A DNA stretch of 8,744 nucleotides from a bacterium. GTDB lineage: Bacteria > CSSED10-310 > JAJRTK01. The DNA lies in assembly GCA_024278345.1 (NCBI GenBank), contig JAJRTK010000074.1:1-8744 (forward strand), read 5' to 3'. The stretch's first letter is position 1, and each line of letters begins with the position of its first letter. The notes beneath the pieces are model-generated. The model made no database searches and was not told the DNA's origin. It worked only from the letters and a program-made list of their open reading frames with translations. Shown in pieces: positions 1 to 4,425 of the stretch. A program made the translations under genes and the position numbers.

Positions 1-92
1 GAGCTGGCTCCCTGGCGTGGGTCTGGGAGCGGCGCTCCCAGCGGAGGTCCGGAGGCAGAGCCTCCGCCGGGTTCCAGGGCTGGAAGCCCTGG
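1..92. repeat. Cluster of three tandem hairpins (REP-like intergenic element)
   Basis: Three perfect inverted repeats follow one another, each with a 3-base loop. The first pairs CTGGGAGC (23-30) with GCTCCCAG (34-41). The second pairs CGGAGGC (50-56) with GCCTCCG (60-66). The third pairs CCAGGGCT (74-81) with AGCCCTGG (85-92). The stems differ in sequence but share a length of 7-8 bp and the triloop architecture. Such clusters of short GC-rich hairpins are typical of REP/palindromic intergenic repeats. No T-run follows, so simple intrinsic termination is not indicated. The element may continue left of the window. The base pairing is seen directly; the REP-like label is inference, since only one copy is visible. 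Confidence 0.6.
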
Positions 93-221
93 GGCGGCGT
101 CTGAAATCTGCACCGTGGCCGGTACCATGACCGAGGCCGCGCTAGTCAATGGAGAGAACCTCGGAAGCTCCCCTGTGCCAGGGCGGCATCGGAGAAAAGC
201 GGAAACAGCGACTTTTTTTTC

Positions 222-226
222 AGGAG
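222..226 (+). promoter_or_regulatory. Ribosome-binding site that fixes the porin start at TTG 235
   Basis: AGGAG lies 8 bases upstream of TTG 235. The codons from 235 read as a classical signal peptide (MKKNPLYLLFF...). An in-frame ATG at 121 and a GTG at 115 lack both a good Shine-Dalgarno sequence and a signal peptide at the N-terminus. A run of eight T (213-220) sits just upstream of the site. Confidence 0.7.
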
Positions 227-234
227 ACCTTTCG

Positions 235-1422
235 TTGAAGAAGAACCCACTCTATCTTTTGTTTTTTTCGCTGGCCGCCATGTCGGTGGCTCCCAGCAGG
301 ACCCTTACGGCCACAATGACCCAAGCAGGTCAAAGACACCGGGAAGACCGGCTTCCGGTGGATACCGCCAACGATACGTCACCTCCACCGCCATCCTCCA
401 GGCCGAAGGCGAAAAAATCGGTTCCGAAGATTGTTTGGAAGTCGGGAAAAACTACCGTCGAGCAGCCGGGCAAAGCAAGGATTTCGTTCTCAAACCGCAT
501 CCAGATCCGGTTTACGTACGCCTTGCCAGAGGAGACGGAGAAGCTCGGTTCCTTCCGGATTCGGCGAGCCAAGAGTAAGCTTTCGGGCTGGATCTACCAC
601 AAATCGTTGACTTTTAAGCTCCAGGTGGACTGGGCTTCCGGCGAGCTTCTAGAAGACGCTCTCATCGACTACGATCTGAGCGGGAATGGAGTTTTCCAGA
701 TCAGGGCTGGCCAGTTCAAGGTGCCTTTCGGCCATCAGGAGCTCACCTCTTCGGGAGACCTGGAGTTCGTGGATCGCTCCATCACCTCCAAGGAGTTCGC
801 CAAAGGCCGGGACATCGGCATCGACCTCCACGGTCGCGTCATGGAGGGGAAACTCCTGTACGACCTCGGTTTTTTCAATGGCGCCGGAGTCAATATCAAG
901 GAGAACGACAACGGCAACTTTCAGGTAGATGCTCGCCTTCTCTTCGCTCCTCTGGGCCGATTCGAGTTTTCCGAGGGTGACCTCAAGTCCAGAACAAGCC
1001 CCTTGTTGGCCGTGGGCGCTCAGTTTGAAACCAATGACAGGAGGCCGGGAGAGAGTCGCCGCACCATCTACGGAGGCGACGTTCTTTTCAAATATCGGGG
1101 TATCGCCTCCTTCGCTGAAGCCTTCTTCCGAACCGAGGAAGACGATCTTGGGGTAGAGCTGGATTCCAGCGGCTTTCACGGCCAGATCGGTTATTTCTTG
1201 CTTCCCGGTAAGTTCGAGATCGCCCTTCGCCTGGCGGCCATCGATCCCGACACAAATGCCCCGAACGACCGGAAAACTGAGCTTGGAGCCGCTCTGGGCT
1301 GGTTCTTTGACAGGCATCGCCTGAAACTCCAGGCCGATTTCCGTCAGCTCAAGGAAGAAACCGGCCTTGACAGTAGCGTCACTGACCACGAGGTCAGGAC
1401 GCAGGTCCAATTCGTCTTCTGA
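235..1422 (+). CDS. Outer-membrane porin, phosphate-selective porin O/P family
   Basis: This is a 395-residue outer-membrane beta-barrel protein, presumably a trimeric anion or small-solute channel like OprP/OprO. From the TTG start, residues 1-26 form a signal peptide: KK, a hydrophobic stretch LYLLFFSLAAM, then a short-residue region ending LTA. A Pro/Lys-rich stretch (about 50-65, with PPPP) forms a linker. The barrel region shows family hallmarks: FRIRRAKSKLSG (108-119), LQVDWA, QIRAGQFKVPFG (156-167), FVDRS, GRDIGI (192-197) and GFFNGAG (213-219). The last residues, VQFVF, end in the aromatic residue expected for BAM-dependent insertion. Length is normal for the family. Its 3' end overlaps the convergent hydrolase gene by 29 bp. 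The family assignment rests on motif recognition. Phosphate selectivity is not established, because many members transport other solutes. The frame is open back to position 1, but that extension overlays the hairpin cluster and would bury the signal peptide. Confidence 0.9.
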   Translation: MKKNPLYLLFFSLAAMSVAPSRTLTATMTQAGQRHREDRLPVDTANDTSPPPPSSRPKAKKSVPKIVWKSGKTTVEQPGKARISFSNRIQIRFTYALPEETEKLGSFRIRRAKSKLSGWIYHKSLTFKLQVDWASGELLEDALIDYDLSGNGVFQIRAGQFKVPFGHQELTSSGDLEFVDRSITSKEFAKGRDIGIDLHGRVMEGKLLYDLGFFNGAGVNIKENDNGNFQVDARLLFAPLGRFEFSEGDLKSRTSPLLAVGAQFETNDRRPGESRRTIYGGDVLFKYRGIASFAEAFFRTEEDDLGVELDSSGFHGQIGYFLLPGKFEIALRLAAIDPDTNAPNDRKTELGAALGWFFDRHRLKLQADFRQLKEETGLDSSVTDHEVRTQVQFVF

Positions 1423-3451
1423 AGGAAATCCCCGCGATGAGCAAGACGAAGATGCCGATCCAAGCTTGGATGAGCCAAGGCTTGACCTCGACTTCCGGTC
1501 CCACCTTGAGCCAGATGGGGTTGGTGAGGCAGCGGTACGGGCGCCCGTTGTAGCTGGCATCGTTGCCCCACCAATCATCCATGGTGAAGGTTCGGGTCTG
1601 GCTGTCCTGGAACTGAATGCTCACCTCCCTTGGCTGATCATCGACAGCCTCTCCCGTGTGACTGTAGGCCTCCACGCGAAAAGCGAACCAGTTTCCGGAA
1701 TCCGGAAGGTAGCGAGCCAGGGGTATCTCCATGATGCCGGAGAAAGAGGGGACCGCTAGGTCGATGGTGCTCTCGGCGGGGCCGATCTGGTTGGTGGCGG
1801 GCAAGATCGATTCCGGACGACCCAGGGCCAGGTTGCCCCGAAGGCGGATGACCCGGAGCTTCTCCACGGGTCCGAACTCCGGGGTAGACTGCCACTCGAT
1901 ACGGAGCCTGGCGGTCTGGCGTGAAGAGGGCTTGAGGAGGGCGGAATCCCCGATGTGAGGTTCGGCGGGATCCACGGCGCCATTGCCATCGAGATCGACG
2001 CCGAAAACCGCCAACGGCCCGTCGGTCATGACGGCGGCGCCGCTACCCAGGGCCCTCAAGACTCCCTCTACCGTGGGCTTTCCCGTCCCGATTCGAATAT
2101 AGGTCCTGGGAATGCCAATGGCCCCATCCGACGCCACAAAGCTGCCCTTGAAGCCCACGCCATAGTTGAAGTCGCCGTGAGCATCCGAACCGGCCGAGGC
2201 AAAGATCTTCCGCGGTACTCGCCCCGCCTGGTTGCCCTGTGTGATGGCCCGCATGATGAGCTCGTCCCACTTGACGATCCCCTTGTAGAGCTGTTTCACG
2301 AACCCCGGCGAAACCTCGTGGCTCCAGAGTGGCCGGGGATCGATCTTCTCCGGAAACGAAAAACCGCCCACTTCGACATCGGTCTGAGTACTCTCAGCGT
2401 TCCATATCTGGAGGCCCACCATCTGATCGGTTTCATTCTCGAAGGCAATCTTGTAATCGTTGACCGACCATTTCGCCCAAAGATGCGGAGTGGGGCCGTC
2501 GCCCACGGGAATCGCCAGGGAGCTGTAGGGATGGGCGCCATAGGAGAAAGCGCCCACTTGCAGCGCCAGTTCCTGGATCATCGTTCCCAGCTTCATGCCG
2601 GAGAACTCGTCGGCATTGATGAAATGTTCGTGACCGTAGAGGAGAGTGTGGAGGGTCAGATCGGGCAATCCATCGGTGGTCCAGGAGGATGATTCTTGCC
2701 CTCGGAGCAATAGCGCGGCGCCGGAAGCGTTCCGAACCGCCTCGCCCAGCTCCTTCCAGTCGGTCTCGAAATCCGAGTCGAAGTAGATGGCATGGTCCGT
2801 GGCCGTGACCCATTCCAGGCCCACGGCATCGGCTGCCCAGGAAACAAAGTTGATGGGGCCACCGAATTCTACCAGCTCGTTGAAGACCTCACTATCGCGT
2901 TCCCCCGTGTACTCGGTGTGGTAGTGAACGTCGCCCGGCGACCAGCCCGGTAAAGAGGGAAGGGCTTTCCCGCGGGAGTCGAGGCTTCCTCTTCGGACGT
3001 AGAAGTGTTGCTCGAAGGTGTTGGTGAAGATGCCGATCTCTTTCCAGATCACCTGGACGATGAGCTCCGTCTCCGTCCCGGGAGCCGTGAGCTTCTCGCT
3101 ATAGACGAAGTAGGGGTCTTTTCCTCGATCAGTATTGAACCAGGTGTTCTGACCGATATGCCCTGGGCGAGTATCGACAATTACTGGCTCTCCGCCATTG
3201 GCCCCTACTTCCCAGATCTTGACTTCATCAATCACTGCCGGTGGGATGGCGGCGGCATCATGAATGCCCACCTGCACGGGGATAACATTGGTGGTCACCC
3301 GCCACGGGGCATCGCAAAGCAGTTCCTTCCCCACGGTGTTGCCATATCGGGGAAGCCCGTGCCCCGATGCGATAGCGGGAAGCAGAGAGAGGAGTAGCGC
3401 TCCTGTCAACCCGAAAGAGAACTCGGAAAAAAACCTTGACAGCCAAACCAC
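1394..3451 (-). CDS. Exported, C-terminally anchored PHP-type metallohydrolase (CehA/McbA-like)
   Basis: This 685-residue protein has the metal-ligand motifs of the PHP fold as found in CehA/McbA-type hydrolases. In order they are GDVHYHTEYTG (His176, His178), TATDHAIYF (Asp219, His220), LRGQESSS (Glu253), YGAHPYS (His307), LQIWNAEST (351-353 region) and SAGSDAHGDFN (Asp423, His425). Residues 1-28 are a signal peptide (SFGLTGALLLSLLPAIA), followed by a beta-rich N-terminal domain to about 165. After the catalytic domain, DLDGNGAVD (486-494) resembles a calcium-binding loop, and a second beta-rich region follows. Near the end WLIQAWIGIFVLLIAGISF (659-677) plus RRR predicts a membrane anchor with the enzyme in the periplasm. 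GTG 3451 was chosen because GGAG lies 9 bases upstream and it begins the signal peptide. Upstream starts (GTG 3688, ATG 3670) add 73-79 residues that look non-coding. Known relatives hydrolyse carbamate or phosphate esters; the substrate here is unknown. Confidence 0.85.
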   Translation of the reverse strand: MVWLSRFFSEFSFGLTGALLLSLLPAIASGHGLPRYGNTVGKELLCDAPWRVTTNVIPVQVGIHDAAAIPPAVIDEVKIWEVGANGGEPVIVDTRPGHIGQNTWFNTDRGKDPYFVYSEKLTAPGTETELIVQVIWKEIGIFTNTFEQHFYVRRGSLDSRGKALPSLPGWSPGDVHYHTEYTGERDSEVFNELVEFGGPINFVSWAADAVGLEWVTATDHAIYFDSDFETDWKELGEAVRNASGAALLLRGQESSSWTTDGLPDLTLHTLLYGHEHFINADEFSGMKLGTMIQELALQVGAFSYGAHPYSSLAIPVGDGPTPHLWAKWSVNDYKIAFENETDQMVGLQIWNAESTQTDVEVGGFSFPEKIDPRPLWSHEVSPGFVKQLYKGIVKWDELIMRAITQGNQAGRVPRKIFASAGSDAHGDFNYGVGFKGSFVASDGAIGIPRTYIRIGTGKPTVEGVLRALGSGAAVMTDGPLAVFGVDLDGNGAVDPAEPHIGDSALLKPSSRQTARLRIEWQSTPEFGPVEKLRVIRLRGNLALGRPESILPATNQIGPAESTIDLAVPSFSGIMEIPLARYLPDSGNWFAFRVEAYSHTGEAVDDQPREVSIQFQDSQTRTFTMDDWWGNDASYNGRPYRCLTNPIWLKVGPEVEVKPWLIQAWIGIFVLLIAGISFRRRIGPAS

Positions 3452-3460
3452 AAACCTGCT

Positions 3461-3464
3461 CTCC
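3461..3464 (-). promoter_or_regulatory. Ribosome-binding site supporting GTG 3451
   Basis: On the minus strand GGAG lies 9 bases before GTG 3451, which opens directly into a signal peptide. A competing purine-rich stretch, AAGGGA before ATG 3670, is also reasonable. Starting there, however, would put about 73 Pro/Arg/Ser-rich residues ahead of the signal sequence. Confidence 0.5.
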
Positions 3465-3684
3465 GATCTCCACGGATGGAAGCAGGCCTCGGGGGTGCCG
3501 AGCCGGGATCCGGGGCGGTCATAGGCGGACGGCGGCGGCCGGATGGCCGGCGACGGTAGCGGACCACAACCATGAGAAGAAAGAGCGTTCCCCGGAGATT
3601 TCGCCCTGGGGAGATTCCACAACCAGCAGGGCGTGCTCGGCCAAAAAGCGGAATTGACTGGTCTCGCCATGAAGATTCCCTTCC

Positions 3685-3703
3685 CCACCGAAGCAAACGG
3701 TGG
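3685..3703. other. Hairpin in the gap between the 116-aa gene and the hydrolase gene
   Basis: CCACCG (3685-3690) pairs with CGGTGG (3698-3703) across a 7-base loop. It lies about 43 bases downstream of the stop of the small minus-strand gene, within the 294-bp gap (3452-3745) before the hydrolase start. No T-run follows on either strand, so a working intrinsic terminator is doubtful. It could be an RNA processing or attenuation element, or chance. I see no convincing promoter in the rest of this gap. Confidence 0.3.
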
Positions 3704-3745
3704 TTCTCTACCTTGGCCGGGCTTGCTGCCTGGGCCCCGGAAGCA

Positions 3746-4096
3746 CTAGTTCATATGGTCGTCATCTGCGTTTCTGGGCCGCATCTTGAAGATCCAGCTT
3801 TCCTCGGCATTGGCCAAAAACGAGCGAGGGACCAGAAACCTGCTTTCGGTGTTGTCAAGACGCGTTGTGCTCACGACGATCACATCGCCCTCGATCTCGA
3901 CGCCAAACGACTCAAGGGCCACGTCCAGGGCGCTGGCCATGGAACCGGCCAGGACAAAAATAGACTTTTGGTGAACGCCGCCAAGGCTACAGGGTACAAG
4001 GAGATCGACACGGTAGATTCCGCCGCCGAAATCGCAATGGGTTGCCGTCTCTTCCTCTGGCAACAGATGGGGCTCGTTTTCGTAATCCTGATCCAT
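3746..4096 (-). CDS. Conserved-looking small protein of unknown function (116 aa)
   Basis: I do not recognise this family. The product is acidic and soluble, with no signal peptide or membrane helix. It starts MDQDYENEPHLLPEEE, followed by a probably beta-rich core (YRVDLLVPCSL, KSIFVLAGS, ALDVALESFGVEIEGDVIVVSTTR), and ends in a polar tail. It has two cysteines (21 and 36). It is taken as real because AGGAGG sits 5 bases before the ATG and a promoter-like sequence lies upstream. Its hydrophobic/polar pattern also looks like a folded alpha/beta domain, including SMASALDVALESFGVEI as a likely helix leading into a strand. It precedes the hydrolase gene on the same strand by 294 bp, so co-transcription is possible but not tight. 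It is divergent from the beta-helix gene. A longer frame on the opposite strand (3572-4099) has no ribosome-binding site and is a shadow. Confidence 0.65.
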   Translation of the reverse strand: MDQDYENEPHLLPEEETATHCDFGGGIYRVDLLVPCSLGGVHQKSIFVLAGSMASALDVALESFGVEIEGDVIVVSTTRLDNTESRFLVPRSFLANAEESWIFKMRPRNADDDHMN

Positions 4097-4101
4097 TGAT
4101 T

Positions 4102-4107
4102 CCTCCT
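4102..4107 (-). promoter_or_regulatory. Consensus Shine-Dalgarno of the 116-aa gene
   Basis: On the minus strand AGGAGG is followed by AATCA and then ATG (4096-4094). This is a full consensus site at 5-base spacing and is the main reason for calling the small gene real. Confidence 0.75.
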
Positions 4108-4185
4108 CCCCTCGGCGTGACGGTTTTCCACGAATGACTCGGGGTGAGCCGTTGATTCACAAAAGCTGTTGTCGATTGGAGGAAA

Positions 4186-4214
4186 ATGATAGACGTGACA
4201 GGCATCCTTTGCAA
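4186..4214 (-). promoter_or_regulatory. Putative sigma70-type promoter for the 116-aa gene
   Basis: On the minus strand TTGCAA (4214-4209) and TATCAT (4191-4186) are separated by exactly 17 bases, matching 4/6 and 5/6 of the -35 and -10 consensus. Transcription would begin near 4179 and leave an untranslated leader of about 80 bases. This was found by eye and not scored against background. Confidence 0.4.
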
Positions 4215-4413
4215 TCAGGGGCAAGAGCTCCGGTTTCAGTCAGGCCGGTTTCCCTTTCTCTCCAGGCCTCAACCCGGAGATCCCGTGGGGAGCTTCCTGA
4301 GTGGTAGTGAGAAATCCCCGTCGGTGGAATGTATCTTGTCCCCTCTTTCCAGCACTGTAGGAGGGGGCAGTGTTTGCGCCATATGATTTCGTCATTCGGA
4401 GAACCAACTTACA
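4215..4413 (+). promoter_or_regulatory. Remainder of divergent intergenic region; weak -10 candidate for the beta-helix gene
   Basis: This is the right part of the 329-bp gap between the divergent genes. TATGAT (4382-4387) matches the -10 consensus at 5/6 and would give a leader of about 30 bases, but no good -35 is found 16-18 bases upstream. I see no riboswitch, tRNA or clear operator here. An activator-dependent or alternative-sigma promoter is possible. Confidence 0.25.
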
Positions 4414-4420
4414 AGGGAGG
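4414..4420 (+). promoter_or_regulatory. Ribosome-binding site of the beta-helix gene
   Basis: AGGGAGG lies 5 bases before ATG 4426, and the codons from there encode a signal peptide. The layout GGAGG-AATC-x-ATG is nearly identical to the site of the divergent small gene. Confidence 0.75.
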
Positions 4421-4425
4421 AATCC

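Noticed and set aside
115-234. N-terminal extension of the porin from a start at 115 or 121
   Set aside because: No ribosome-binding site, and it would bury a clear signal peptide 40 residues in. TTG 235 has AGGAG at 8-base spacing.
649-1578. Long minus-strand open frame (309 codons) antisense to the porin
   Set aside because: It lies wholly opposite two well-supported genes, and its composition is low-complexity Ser/Gly/Ala without recognisable motifs.
1955-2692. Plus-strand open frame of 245 codons inside the hydrolase
   Set aside because: Antisense shadow of a gene with intact catalytic motifs; no ribosome-binding site or domain.
3452-3688. N-terminal extension of the hydrolase from GTG 3688 or ATG 3670
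   Set aside because: The added 73-79 residues are Pro/Ser/Arg-rich with no pattern, and the signal peptide would become internal. The AAGGGA before ATG 3670 keeps it a minor alternative.
3572-4099. Plus-strand open frame of 175 codons opposite the 116-aa gene
   Set aside because: No Shine-Dalgarno sequence before its ATG and no folded-protein pattern. The minus-strand gene has a consensus site.
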